Origin: Micromonosporaceae bacterium
GTDB taxonomy: Bacteria; Actinomycetota; Actinomycetes; Mycobacteriales; Micromonosporaceae
Assembly: GCA_003543035.1 (NCBI GenBank)
Contig: DPJL01000354.1
Location: 9,662-53,192, forward strand
Reading direction: 5' to 3'
Length of the DNA: 43,531 nucleotides
Positions within the stretch are counted from its first letter, which is position 1. Each line of letters begins with the position of its first letter. Positions 24,586 through 32,383 of the stretch are shown one piece after another. The position numbers were made by a program, and so were the translations under genes. The notes under the pieces were generated by a model. The model worked only from the letters and a program-made list of their open reading frames with translations, was not told the DNA's origin and ran no database searches.

Positions 24586-24635
24586 CCCTGCCTTCAAGCG
24601 TGACCGCCAGCAGTAGTCACGATTCGATAAAAGGC
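24586..24635. repeat. Cassette-cassette junction, att-like imperfect palindrome
   Basis: Right end of cassette 1 (CCCTGCCTTCAAGCGTGACC, 24586-24605, plus seven bases), GT at 24613-24614, then the left end of cassette 2. Arms GCCTT...CGTGAC and GTCACG...AAGGC pair across the GT, making a roughly 46-bp imperfect palindrome of the size of serine-integrase attachment sites. Confidence 0.7.
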
Positions 24636-24863
24636 GTGCGGCCGAATTTTGTGCCGTCGGTGAGAACTGTGCGGGAGCGTAATCGAAAAACTGTTGCAGT
24701 GCAATGCGTTTGAGTTGGCGGTCGTTGGCTGGTATGCCAACGACGCCCACTCCAGCCACCCGTTAGAGGCGCGTGCATGTCGTGCTCCCGGGTCCGGTCG
24801 AGCTTCGAAGCGTCGCAGTCAAGCGCATTCCATCGAGTAGGGATTCCATCGCGAACGGGTCTA

Positions 24864-24890
24864 GGCCGCCTGGCTTGCATTCAGGCGGCC
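24864..24890 (-). terminator. Terminator hairpin after the cupin gene
   Basis: Perfect 9-bp stem (GGCCGCCTG at 24864-24872 with its complement at 24882-24890), loop 9 nt, seven bases beyond the cupin stop codon. No T-run. Confidence 0.65.
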
Positions 24891-24896
24891 CCGAGA

Positions 24897-25418
24897 CTAA
24901 GGCGTGGGCATGGAGAGCTTGTAGCGCTCGATGACGTCGGCGAACCATTCGGGCTGCATCATTGGGACTTCGTAGTGGTTCGTGAGCTCGACGAGTTTCG
25001 ACATCTCTGCTTCGCCGCGCTCGTTGAGGCCTGCGACCGTCCGGAACAGCTCTTCGAATCCGGCAGGTGAGATGATCTCGATCATGCGCGCTGGCGTCGG
25101 CCCGGCGTTCCACATCGCGTGGACCTGGCCGCGTGGTTTCATGATGTATCCGCCCGGACCGAGCACGATCTCCTTGTCTTCGGACCGAAAGCCGATCTCG
25201 CCGTCGAGCACAATGGAGATCTCATCCTCGCGGTGGTGGATGTGGGGTGGGACGAGTCCGCCGACTTCGAAGGGGTGTTCGACGACGGCGAGGGCTCCAC
25301 CGGAGTCGGCACCGTCGATCTTGAAGATCACTCCGACGCCGGGCATCAATTCGCCGCGCTGGCCTTCACCTGGCTGGACAACCTTGACGGTCGTGGCCCC
25401 TGCAATCCCTGCACTCAT
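24897..25418 (-). CDS. Cupin-domain protein
   Basis: A 173-residue single-cupin protein. Motif 1 is GLVPPHIHHREDEISIVLDG with the metal-binding His-His-Glu set; motif 2 is PRGQVHAMWNAG. Such proteins include quercetinase-like dioxygenases and sugar-binding cupins; the reaction is unknown. The ATG at 25418 has GGAGGTG five bases upstream. Divergent from a TetR gene with two matching operator-like sites between, so it is the likely regulated target. Confidence 0.88.
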   Translation of the reverse strand: MSAGIAGATTVKVVQPGEGQRGELMPGVGVIFKIDGADSGGALAVVEHPFEVGGLVPPHIHHREDEISIVLDGEIGFRSEDKEIVLGPGGYIMKPRGQVHAMWNAGPTPARMIEIISPAGFEELFRTVAGLNERGEAEMSKLVELTNHYEVPMMQPEWFADVIERYKLSMPTP

Positions 25419-25436
25419 GCCGCACCTCCATTTGGA

Positions 25437-25451
25437 TGACATATGTGTACA
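25437..25451. promoter_or_regulatory. TetR operator-like site 1
   Basis: TGACATATGTGTACA, a near-palindrome, within the longer direct repeat TTGGATGACNNATGTGT. It lies between the cupin promoter and the cupin start. Confidence 0.55.
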
Positions 25452-25472
25452 GTGAAACAGTAGCGAAACCGC

Positions 25473-25478
25473 CTTGTC
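25473..25478 (-). promoter_or_regulatory. -35 element of the cupin promoter
   Basis: A perfect TTGACA on the minus strand. The matching -10 is weak (around 25450-25455). It sits between the two operator-like sites. Confidence 0.4.
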
Positions 25479-25486
25479 AAGATTGG

Positions 25487-26122
25487 ATGACTCATGTGTC
25501 AGCGAAAGTAGAGCCGCCGCGCCCATACCGCAAGAAGATGCGTGCGCTCACCGAAACCGAGAACCGGCAGCGAATCGTCGAGGCAACGGTCGAGCTCCAT
25601 CAAACGCTCGGCCCCGCGAAGACAACCATCAAGGCCATCGCCGAGCGCGCGGGTGTGCAGCGTGGCACGGTGTACAACCATTTCCCTGATCTCGAGGGGC
25701 TATTCGAGGCGTGCAACGCTCACTACTACGAGCGGCATCCCATGCCCGACCCGGCGCCGTGGGCGGGCATCGCCTCACCCAGTGAGCGCTTCCGCGTCGC
25801 AGTGCGCGAACTGTACCGGTGGTACGAGGAAACGGAAGCGATGCTCTCGGTAGGCATCCGCGATATCGATGCTGTCCCGCCGGGCGCACGCGAGGCGTTC
25901 TTCGGATATTTCCACCAGGTCGCGCGTTCATTGCTGACAGGCCGCCCAGAGCGAGGCCGTGCGCGCGCGCGTACGGCGGCAGCCGTCGGCCACGCGATCT
26001 CGTTCGCGACATGGCACTCGCTCGTCCGGGAGGGATCGCTCACGAGCAAAGAGGCTGCCGAACTCATGGAGGCGATGCTCGGCGCGGCGGTGAATCCTTC
26101 GCCCATAGAGCCTGGGAGCTAA
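25487..26122 (+). CDS. TetR/AcrR-family transcriptional regulator
   Basis: A 211-residue TetR regulator: helix-turn-helix TTIKAIAERAGVQRGTVYNH followed by FPDLEGLFEACNAHYYERH, and a helical ligand-binding C-terminal domain. The ATG at 25487 lies inside operator-like site 2; GTG 25496 and ATG 25538 are further possible starts. Probably represses itself and the cupin gene. It is in the second cassette of the insertion. Confidence 0.88.
   Translation: MTHVSAKVEPPRPYRKKMRALTETENRQRIVEATVELHQTLGPAKTTIKAIAERAGVQRGTVYNHFPDLEGLFEACNAHYYERHPMPDPAPWAGIASPSERFRVAVRELYRWYEETEAMLSVGIRDIDAVPPGAREAFFGYFHQVARSLLTGRPERGRARARTAAAVGHAISFATWHSLVREGSLTSKEAAELMEAMLGAAVNPSPIEPGS
25488..25501. promoter_or_regulatory. 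TetR operator-like site 2
   Basis: TGACTCATGTGTCA, palindromic at 12 of 14 positions, and a direct repeat of site 1 in its TTGGATGAC and ATGTGT parts, 51 bp away. It covers the tetR start. Confidence 0.6.
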
Positions 26123-26359
26123 ATCCAGCGAGTCACCTATTCGGATACGGGTGCTCAACATCGACTGAAGCTGCACCGCGGCAGCGTTCGTCGTTCCCTG
26201 CCAGATGGAGTTATGCACGCAAGGCTCGCCGTTATAGCCGCAGATTTCATGGGCCTGCGCCGGGCTGGCGGGTGCCAAAAGGGCCGCGAGTAGAACCTCC
26301 GCCGCCAAAATTTGCACTTCGCTATCACGCACGCATTAGAGCTGATGCTGGCGCCGTCG
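26123..26359. other. Right part of cassette 2, no convincing gene
   Basis: A minus-strand frame from 26332 encodes a signal-peptide-like stretch (VLLAALLAPASPAQA then HEICGYNGEPC) but lacks a ribosome site and runs on into the TetR gene antisense. It may be the remnant of a small secreted protein. Confidence 0.35.
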
Positions 26360-26893
26360 TCACACATTGCCTTCGCCGGAAACCCTCGGATGCCTGTGCG
26401 TCCGGTCAGGACTGGACGCGGCGACTACAAGGCCACAGCGCCGTCCCTGCCTTCTAGCGTGCACCATTTTGGTGCCGACCGAACATTCGAGTAGCTCGGC
26501 GGTCTGCGACTCGCTGCGATCCTCGTAGAACCGGAGCACCAGCACGGCTCGCTGTTTGGGAGTCAGCCGCCGCAACGCCTGATCCAGCACGATGCGGGTC
26601 TCCCGGTCGGTCTCCTGGGCGGACACGTTGGGCAGCTGATCGGTCAACACCTCCGGCGGCCTTCGGCGAAGCCAACGCCAATGCGAAACGGCCTGGGTAT
26701 AAAGGACGCGCCGCACATAGGCCTCGTGATCGTCAATCTTGGCCCACTTGGTGGCCACCCGCGCCAATGCGGTCTGCCACAGATCCTCGGCGTCGTGCCG
26801 GTTACCCGTCATGAGGTAAGCGATCCTGGTGAGGGCAGCCCACCTCGCCACGACGAAATCCTCAAACGCCGCGCGTGCCTCCGCATTTCCCAC
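26360..26893 (-). pseudogene. 5' part of a SigE-family ECF sigma gene, truncated by the insertion
   Basis: GTG 26893 with AGGAGG six bases upstream starts a normal SigE-family sigma factor: region 2 (FEDFVVARWAALTRIAYLMT, DAEDLWQTALARVATKWAKI) and region 4 up to TAELLECSVGT. At 26472 the sequence leaves the family and continues into foreign DNA to a TAG at 26360, so the DNA-recognition helix is replaced. The true continuation is at 21358-21465. As it stands, -35 recognition should be lost. A phosphatase gene ends 9 bp upstream. Confidence 0.85.
26445..26473. repeat. Right junction: right-end sequence of cassette 2
   Basis: CCCTGCCTTCTAGCGTG then 10 bases and GT, the same 27-nt distance as in cassette 1 (16 of the first 17 positions equal). 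Sigma-gene sequence resumes at this GT. Confidence 0.7.
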
Positions 26894-26902
26894 GCAAACC
26901 TC

Positions 26903-27406
26903 CTACCTACCCGGACGCCCCGGATCGGAGGTTTGGATGGAGGCTAAAAGTGCGTGTTGTCCTTCAGTTTCCGGCGCCCTTGTGCCACGGGCCGTGGAGA
27001 TGAGCTCGATCGCCTGTTCCGCTGACGCACCAAGCTGAATGAGTGTTGCGCCGACGATCAATCCGGAGCGGCCGACTCCGCCGAAACAGTGCGCCACCAC
27101 GAATCTGCCCTCGGCGACCTCACCCGCAAGGGCTTGACTGAGCCGGATCAGCTCGGTTGCGTCTGGTACACCGAAATCTGTGATGGGAAAAGACACGTAG
27201 TCGAGGCCAACAGCGGCAGCGGTTTCGGGCTCGTGCAGCAAGCCCAGCCGTTCCATGTCGTGCTCTGTCAACGCGCAGACCAGTTTGTCGACGCCGGCGG
27301 CGCGAAGCGCGCCGAGATCGTCGGCCAGCCAGGCCCCGCCCGGTGGGCGCGACATCATCCCCAGCCGCCCGGGGCCAGGCCAACTCACCAAGAACGGCTG
27401 AGGCAT
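26903..27406 (-). CDS. Dual-specificity/tyrosine phosphatase-like protein
   Basis: A 167-residue protein with the Cys-based phosphatase loop HCFGGVGRSG (HCxxGxxRS), with the general acid probably the Asp in ITDFGVPD. Could dephosphorylate proteins or small molecules. It ends 9 bp before the start of the sigma gene on the same strand, so the two were probably cotranscribed. Confidence 0.85.
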   Translation of the reverse strand: MPQPFLVSWPGPGRLGMMSRPPGGAWLADDLGALRAAGVDKLVCALTEHDMERLGLLHEPETAAAVGLDYVSFPITDFGVPDATELIRLSQALAGEVAEGRFVVAHCFGGVGRSGLIVGATLIQLGASAEQAIELISTARGTRAPETEGQHALLASIQTSDPGRPGR

Positions 27407-27496
27407 AGGTGTGCAGCCTACGACGAAGCCCGGGGCCGGCCGGTCCGTGTCAAGCTGACAGCCGTGCCCCGGGCTCCGCGTCCTTGGGGGAAGGGA

Positions 27497-27937
27497 TTAT
27501 TTGGTACCGGTCCTCGGGCCCTTATGCCCGTTGAGCACTCCGGCTTCGGCTGCCTTCACGATCGCGTCGGCCTCGGCCTGGGTCAGCTTGCCGGCCTTGA
27601 CCGCCTCAGCGAGCCGCGTCTTCAACTGCTCCAGGTGGTTGGCACGGGCTTCCGGCTGATTCTTGTCCCGGTTGGCTTCCGCTTCGGCCCGAAGCTGTTC
27701 TTGTACCTTCTTGAGCGCCTCGGCGACCTTGGCCTGGTCCAGGCCGAGCTCCTTGGCCAGGGCCTCGGCGAGTTTCTGCTGCAGCTCGGGCGACAGCTCG
27801 CCCATGGTTGCCTGGGCCGAAGTCTGACCGTTGCGATTCTCAGCGGCCAGCGCGACGGCCGGCGCTGCGATCCCCAATGCCAGCACTCCAGACGTACCAA
27901 GCACCAGCAGGGTCTTCTTCGACATCCGGTTCACCAT
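27497..27937 (-). CDS. Secreted helical protein of unknown function
   Basis: A 146-residue protein with a signal peptide (MVNRMSKKTLLVLGTSGVLA, cleavage likely after VALA) and a mature part of charged helices rich in Ala, Glu, Lys and Gln, ending with GKLTQAEADAIVKAAEAGVL. The last element resembles the short helical repeats of many secreted actinobacterial proteins. ATG 27937 has AGGCGG seven bases upstream; ATG 27925 is also possible. Confidence 0.7.
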   Translation of the reverse strand: MVNRMSKKTLLVLGTSGVLALGIAAPAVALAAENRNGQTSAQATMGELSPELQQKLAEALAKELGLDQAKVAEALKKVQEQLRAEAEANRDKNQPEARANHLEQLKTRLAEAVKAGKLTQAEADAIVKAAEAGVLNGHKGPRTGTK

Positions 27938-28074
27938 GCGGTTTCCGCCTCTCCTCAAATTTGCCTTGGCATCGACGGTGAACCGAAAACCTCATGCTCA
28001 GGTCAAACGACGCTGATAGTTCTCCCAGGTTGGTGTGAGGTATCTCGCCGATTGGCGGAAATGCCCCGCTTCAT

Positions 28075-28398
28075 TCACAGTGTCGGCTCAGTCTCCAGGC
28101 GCCGCAACACCTTGGCCACGCAAGTGGCCAGCACCTCATCCACGTCGAAGCCGAGACTCTGGATGGCCACCAGCGCGGTGAACGCGACGTCGGCCAGCTC
28201 GTCGGCCACCTCGCGCTCGGTGTGGGTGACGCCCTTGCGCGGGTTCTGGCCCACGACGCCGATCCACGCCTGGGCCACCTCACCCGCTTCCTCGGTCACC
28301 TTCAGGATGCGCATCGTCTGCTGTTGGCGGCCGTTGCCGTGATGCGCATCGAGCCACTTCGCTGCGGTGGCTACCGCTCGCTGGGTTACCTCATCCAC
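28075..28398 (-). CDS. MazG-like nucleotide pyrophosphohydrolase
   Basis: A 107-residue all-alpha NTP pyrophosphatase. The metal-binding acidic set is visible: KVTEEAGEVAQAW and EVADELADVAFTAL. House-cleaning of non-standard nucleotides is the usual role. Next to it (10 bp) on the same strand is a DUF6582-like gene. Confidence 0.88.
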   Translation of the reverse strand: MDEVTQRAVATAAKWLDAHHGNGRQQQTMRILKVTEEAGEVAQAWIGVVGQNPRKGVTHTEREVADELADVAFTALVAIQSLGFDVDEVLATCVAKVLRRLETEPTL

Positions 28399-28408
28399 CC
28401 GTGCAGTA

Positions 28409-28666
28409 TCAGTGAGCCGGGTTGGGCGTGTGCGGACGCTTGCCCAACTGCCGCCAATTGGTTTCCGCCACTTCCACGCCGAAGCGCTCCGCGGCCTTGC
28501 GGATGTTGGCGAAGGCCTGCTCCCGCTTCTCGTCGTTTACGTCCTCGACCTGGTCAAACCGAGCCAGTGCGTTCCGCACGTGCTCGGCGTCGGTCAGCGG
28601 CTCCTTGCGCTTCTTTGGGAAGGCGAAAGCGCTGTCAGAAAGTTTGTTCCGTTTCTCCGCTCTCAT
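28409..28666 (-). CDS. DUF6582-like small protein
   Basis: An 85-residue, charged protein; KLSDSAFAFPKKRKEPLTDA and HVRNALARFDQVEDV are typical of a small family seen in phages and actinobacteria that I recall as DUF6582. Function unknown. It lies 10 bp upstream of the MazG-like gene. Confidence 0.65.
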   Translation of the reverse strand: MRAEKRNKLSDSAFAFPKKRKEPLTDAEHVRNALARFDQVEDVNDEKREQAFANIRKAAERFGVEVAETNWRQLGKRPHTPNPAH

Positions 28667-28716
28667 AACTACTGACTACCCGATTCGCGGCTTTGGAACC
28701 GGGGTAAGCCAAGGTC

Positions 28717-29133
28717 ATGACTTACGACAGGGGTAACAGCAAGCACGGTCCCTGGCTAGACGACGAGCTCGCAAACGAAGTCGAACCCCTCCTTCGCGGC
28801 CGGCCCAACAGTGGCCGGGTCGGGGAGTGGCGCGAGCCCGAGCCGGCCGCAGATGGAGAGCCCGACGCCAGCTGGGCCCCGCTGGGCCACCACGGAATTG
28901 ACACCGGAGACGACCGCGACCCCGACCGGCGCGAAGAACGCGCCCGGATCGGCAGCTATCTACCCCGTTCGATCTTCCCCGCCGACCGCGATCGCGTGAT
29001 CGAGGCCGCTCGAGCCAACGGCGCCCCGGATCAGATCATCTCAACGCTCGAAGAACTTGAGCCCGGGTTGACGCTCCAGAACGCTCAGGAATTCTGGCGC
29101 GCTCTCGACCTCCCGTCGAGTCCCCGCTTCTAG
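28717..29133 (+). CDS. DUF2795-like protein
   Basis: A 138-residue protein. The first 85 residues are charged and low in complexity; the C-terminal part YLPRSIFPADRDRVIEAARA and following (LEELEPGLTLQNAQEFWRAL) matches DUF2795. Function unknown. Divergent from the DUF6582-like gene. Confidence 0.75.
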   Translation: MTYDRGNSKHGPWLDDELANEVEPLLRGRPNSGRVGEWREPEPAADGEPDASWAPLGHHGIDTGDDRDPDRREERARIGSYLPRSIFPADRDRVIEAARANGAPDQIISTLEELEPGLTLQNAQEFWRALDLPSSPRF

Positions 29134-29171
29134 GGACAGCGAGAAGGCGAAGATCCAATTAGTCTTCGGCC

Positions 29172-29774
29172 ATGACTGAAAACGCTCAGCAGTGGGGTGT
29201 CCTGACCGAGTCGCACCAAATCCTTTCGTCTGCGGTCGCGGGTGTTCCCAGTAACGGCTGGGAGCTCCCGACGCCGTGTTCGGAATGGAATGTCACGCAG
29301 GTTCTGCAGCATGCTTCGCTTGACCAGCTGCTGTATGTCTCGTCAATTACCGGTGTGGCCAAGCCGGATGGCGACGCTTTCCATCCGTCTGGCGAGCTGA
29401 GTGAGTCGCCGCTGTCCTATGTGGATGATGCTATTCGGGCGTCGCGTGACGCGTTTGCCTCAGTCTCGGCGCGGGCCGAGGCAGTGCCGGTTCCGTTGCC
29501 CCCGTTCACAGTTCCGGCCTGGCTGGCGGCAGGTGCGGCTGCCCTTGATGCGGCCGTGCACGGTTGGGACATCGCCGTGGCCACCGGCCAGACCGCGCAA
29601 CTGAGCCCGTCGTTGGCTAAGGAGTTGCTGAAGGTGGCGGAGAATCTCGTTGAGCCGCTTCGTGCGTGGGGTGCCTACGCACCCGCGATCGAACCCCCGG
29701 CTGACGCGGACGACGCCGCCCGCCTCCTCTACTTCCTCGGCCGCAATCCAAACTGGACCCCGTCACAGGCTTAA
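29172..29774 (+). CDS. TIGR03086-family DinB-fold protein (mycothiol-type)
   Basis: A 200-residue protein of the mycothiol-dependent maleylpyruvate isomerase-like superfamily. PTPCSEWNVTQVLQHA provides the first metal ligand (His), and DAAVHGWDIAVATGQ carries the second His. These are thought to use mycothiol, and the particular reaction is unknown. Confidence 0.85.
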   Translation: MTENAQQWGVLTESHQILSSAVAGVPSNGWELPTPCSEWNVTQVLQHASLDQLLYVSSITGVAKPDGDAFHPSGELSESPLSYVDDAIRASRDAFASVSARAEAVPVPLPPFTVPAWLAAGAAALDAAVHGWDIAVATGQTAQLSPSLAKELLKVAENLVEPLRAWGAYAPAIEPPADADDAARLLYFLGRNPNWTPSQA

Positions 29775-30083
29775 CTCCTTCGGCAGTCGCGGACAACCGT
29801 GCTCCCTACGCCGACAATCGCCGCACACCATCGGGCCGCCGCAGCGAGCACACGCTTGTGGAACGGTGACCCTACGGTGCGAAAGCAGGGCCACCGTTCT
29901 GGACAGACCGTATGAAGAGCTGGATTGGCCACTCAACACCTGTGCTCATGTTTGCGGCAAGGCCCCGATGCGGATTGCCCGACGACTCTTTCGAGCAAAC
30001 TCGCGCACATCCCTTGAGATAGTTCAGTCTGGCCGCGCAAACTCGATCACAACCATCGACGCTGCTAAGAGCAGGAGAAGATC
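29775..30083. other. 309-bp gap with a terminator-like hairpin
   Basis: No gene seen. Arms GAACGGTGACCCT (29861-29873) and AGGGCCACCGTTC (29887-29899) pair at 12 of 13 positions around a 13-nt loop and may end the TIGR03086 transcript. A GCAGGAG-like ribosome site (around 30070-30078) precedes the next, broken gene. Confidence 0.5.
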
Positions 30084-30294
30084 ATGGCCCTGCAATTCCT
30101 CGGCAAGGATCCCGGATAGCCCCGTTGGCGACTCACCGACTGTGTACTACGACTCCGAGCGAGACACCTATATGCTGCAAGGCTGGAAAATCCTTGATGC
30201 CGAAAGGCTCTCGCAGATGAAGATTCCGGGGCATGAAACTGTGATTGAGTTTCCAAGGCGGATGATGCAGTTCTTCCCGGAGGTTCAAGGGTGA
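30084..30294 (+). pseudogene. Frameshifted small actinomycete protein gene (MALQFLGKDP family)
   Basis: ATG 30084 starts MALQFLGKDP, then meets a TAG at 30117. One extra G at 30114-30115 causes this: without it the frame continues DSPVGDSPTVYYDSERDTYM and ends with RRMMQFFPEVQG at 30294, the full length (about 70 residues) expected. Members usually lie just before DUF6879 and XRE-DUF5753 genes, as here. Confidence 0.75.
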
Positions 30295-30808
30295 CGCACG
30301 AGCCGACGGTCGAGGAGGAGATGCAACGGTGCCAGCATTCCGCATTGCACCTTGAGATGCGCGACAGCTATACGCAGAACGATCCGATGTTGGAAGCGTG
30401 GCGTCAAGGCCACCGTCAAGACCTTCCGACCCTCATTCCCTTTGGCGGCCTTGGCTCAGCCTCATAGCAGAGACCACAGGTCGAGGCGTGACCGTTCGCC
30501 GTGCTCGCATCATGTCCGAACCAGTGAGTGAGTACATCCGGTACGAGTTCGACCTGACAGACATCAACATCGCGTCCGGCGAGGAGGTGCGGTGGCTGCC
30601 CCGGCGGCGAGCCACCGGCATTGCCTTGCCCGGCAACGACTTCTGGCTCTTCGATAGCCGTGTTGTACTGGTCAACCACTTCGACGGGGTAGGCGACCCG
30701 GTCGGCAAAGAGCTGACAACCGACCCTGATGTCGTGAAACTCTGCGCCTCAGCCTTCGAAGCCGTGTGGGCTCAAGGCATCCCGCACGCCGACTATCGTC
30801 CAACATGA
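30291..30808 (+). pseudogene. Frameshifted DUF6879 gene
   Basis: GTG 30291 (overlapping the previous TGA) starts a DUF6879-like protein with HSALHLEMRDSYTQND; this frame stops at 30467. The rest, LWRPWLSLIAETTGRGVTVR through NDFWLFDSRVVLVNHF to 30808, is in another frame, so a base is missing or two are extra around 30420-30450. Complete otherwise (about 170 residues). Confidence 0.75.
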
Positions 30809-30817
30809 CAGGAAGCC

Positions 30818-31503
30818 ATGCCGCTGTCGTCTTCGAGCGCGCAAGAGGCGTTGCGGTCTCTTGGCACCCGCCTGCGTGAGATCCGGCAAGAAGCTGGACT
30901 CACGGGGCGGGACCTCAGCAGACTCACCGGCTGGCATTCCTCCAAGGTGAGCAAGATTGAGTATGCCCGCCAGAGTCCCTCCATCAACGACATCCGAGCC
31001 TGGTGTAAGCATTGCGGTGCAAGCGATCAGACCTCCGACCTGATCGCATCATTGCAAGCGGACGAAGGCATGTTCATTGAGTGGCGACGAATGGAGCGCA
31101 CCGGCCTGCGGTTGGCGCAAGAAGCTCAGCGCCCACTGTGGGAACGGACCGATGGATGTTCGACGATCAGGAAGTGTCGGTCGAGCTCGTCTCGGGTTAT
31201 CTGACCGTCAAGCAGCCTCGTGAGATTGCGATGTACGCCCAAGTATTCGGAGAGCTATCCCAGGTCGCCGTGTTCGGATCAAACGCGCGGGCCCTAATCG
31301 CTTCTGCCATAGCTGCGACCGGAGAACCGGAGCCCCTAGAAGCCTCAGTTGTCGAGATCCCTGAGCTGATCAAAGTCAAAGGCGCCCTCATCGGCCATCT
31401 GCTGGAGGCGTTCCAGGGCCTCAGCCCGTTGAGCACAACAACTAATGATCGGGAACCCGCGGGATCTCTTCGTGGGCTTCTCCAGGCGGCATGGCAGAAC
31501 TAG
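30818..31503 (+). pseudogene. XRE regulator with DUF5753 domain, internally deleted and frameshifted
   Basis: 30818 to about 31150 encodes a normal XRE helix-turn-helix (REIRQEAGLTGRDLSRLTGW, SSKVSKIEYARQSPS) and the start of DUF5753 (EWRRMERTGLRLAQEAQRPL). The next recognisable DUF5753 sequence, RWMFDDQEVSVELVSGYLTV then KQPREIAMYAQVF, is from its C-terminal part and in another frame. Roughly 90-100 central residues are gone. After the domain the frame runs on to 31503 in sequence I do not recognise. Confidence 0.75.
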
Positions 31504-31575
31504 TTGATCTATATTCGTACTTCATCGATACCTACAATAGGGCGGAGTGTCGGGGCCTGACGTTACTGTCGCCGC

Positions 31576-32382
31576 ATGGCTGACTTCATCGGTGAGGACC
31601 TCAGAGAATCCCGGTTCGAGCGGACCACCCTGGCCGGCACCCGGTTTGAGCGGGTCGACCTCAGCGGCACGCAGTTGCGATCCGTCGATCTGGTGGACGC
31701 CCGGTTCCGCGACGTGGCGATGCGCGGCGTCGTGATGCGTGGCGTGGAGTTGCTCAACGTCGACATCCACGGCGAGATCGAAAACCTGACGATCAATGGC
31801 GTCGACATCGGGCCTTTGGTCAATGACGAGCTCAATCGTCGGTACCCCGAGCGGGCCAAGATGCGCCCGGCGGACCCCGCCGGCTTCCGAGAGGCGTGGG
31901 ATGTCGTCGAGCGGCTCTGGAGTCAGACGGTCGATCGGGCGCGCAGCCTGGATCCCGAGCTGCTGCACGAGTCTGTCGACGGTGAGTGGTCGTTCACGGA
32001 AACGTTGCGGCACCTGGTGTTCGCCACCGACTCCTGGATCAGGCGGGCCATCCTCGGTGATCCGACGCCGTGGGATCCGCTGGATCTGCCCTGGGACGAG
32101 ATGCCTGACACGCCGGGCGTGCCCCGCGACCGCGACGTACGACCGTCGCTCGATGTGGTGCTCGAGCTGCGCCGCGACCGGATGGCAGGCGTGCGAGAGG
32201 TCATCGACGGCCTGACCGACACATCGCTGGACGGCCATACCGAGCCGGTCGAGGGGCCAGGGTGGCCGGAGCCCCGCGGCTATCCGGTGCGGGAGTGCCT
32301 GTTGATCATCCTCAATGAGGAGTGGGAGCACCGGCTCTACGCGGAGCGGGACCTGGACGCCTTGGAGGCGCGCAGCTCGTAG
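31576..32382 (+). CDS. Pentapeptide-repeat / DinB-fold fusion protein
   Basis: A 268-residue protein. Residues 1-65 form pentapeptide repeats (DLRESRFERTTLAGTRFERV), and 90-268 a four-helix DinB-like domain (GEWSFTETLRHLVFATDSW, NEEWEHRLYAERDL) with potential metal-binding His residues. Similar fusions occur in actinomycetes. Function unknown. Confidence 0.82.
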   Translation: MADFIGEDLRESRFERTTLAGTRFERVDLSGTQLRSVDLVDARFRDVAMRGVVMRGVELLNVDIHGEIENLTINGVDIGPLVNDELNRRYPERAKMRPADPAGFREAWDVVERLWSQTVDRARSLDPELLHESVDGEWSFTETLRHLVFATDSWIRRAILGDPTPWDPLDLPWDEMPDTPGVPRDRDVRPSLDVVLELRRDRMAGVREVIDGLTDTSLDGHTEPVEGPGWPEPRGYPVRECLLIILNEEWEHRLYAERDLDALEARSS

Positions 32383-32383
32383 G

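Larger units (their letters stand above)
24469..24896. other. 428-bp region without a recognised gene; cassette junction
   Basis: Holds the junction of the two cassettes (24586-24635), a 9-bp hairpin GTCGTTGGC / GCCAACGAC (24721-24744) and the terminator of the cupin gene. A minus-strand frame (24472-24759) has no recognisable sequence or ribosome site and is probably spurious. Confidence 0.5.
21464..26473. mobile_element. Two tandem site-specifically inserted cassettes in a sigma gene
   Basis: The segment between the GT at 21464-21465 and the GT at 26472-26473 interrupts a sigma gene; excision of 5,008 bp restores it in frame. It has two modules, 21464-24612 (MarR, MMPL) and 24613-26471 (cupin, TetR). 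Both begin with GTAGTCACGAWTCGATAA then MAGGC (21 of 23 positions equal), and both end with CCCTGCCTTCWAGCGTG exactly 27 nt before the next GT. No recombinase is encoded. Insertion by a serine-recombinase-like or other dinucleotide-core enzyme acting in trans is an inference. Confidence 0.75.

Noticed and set aside
24472..24759. 95-codon minus-strand frame at the end of cassette 1
   Set aside because: No ribosome site and no recognisable sequence, and it spans the junction of the two modules.
21464..26473. Classical composite transposon or integron
   Set aside because: No transposase, no IS ends in inverted orientation with a target duplication, no integron integrase, and the ends lack the GTTRRRY attC core.
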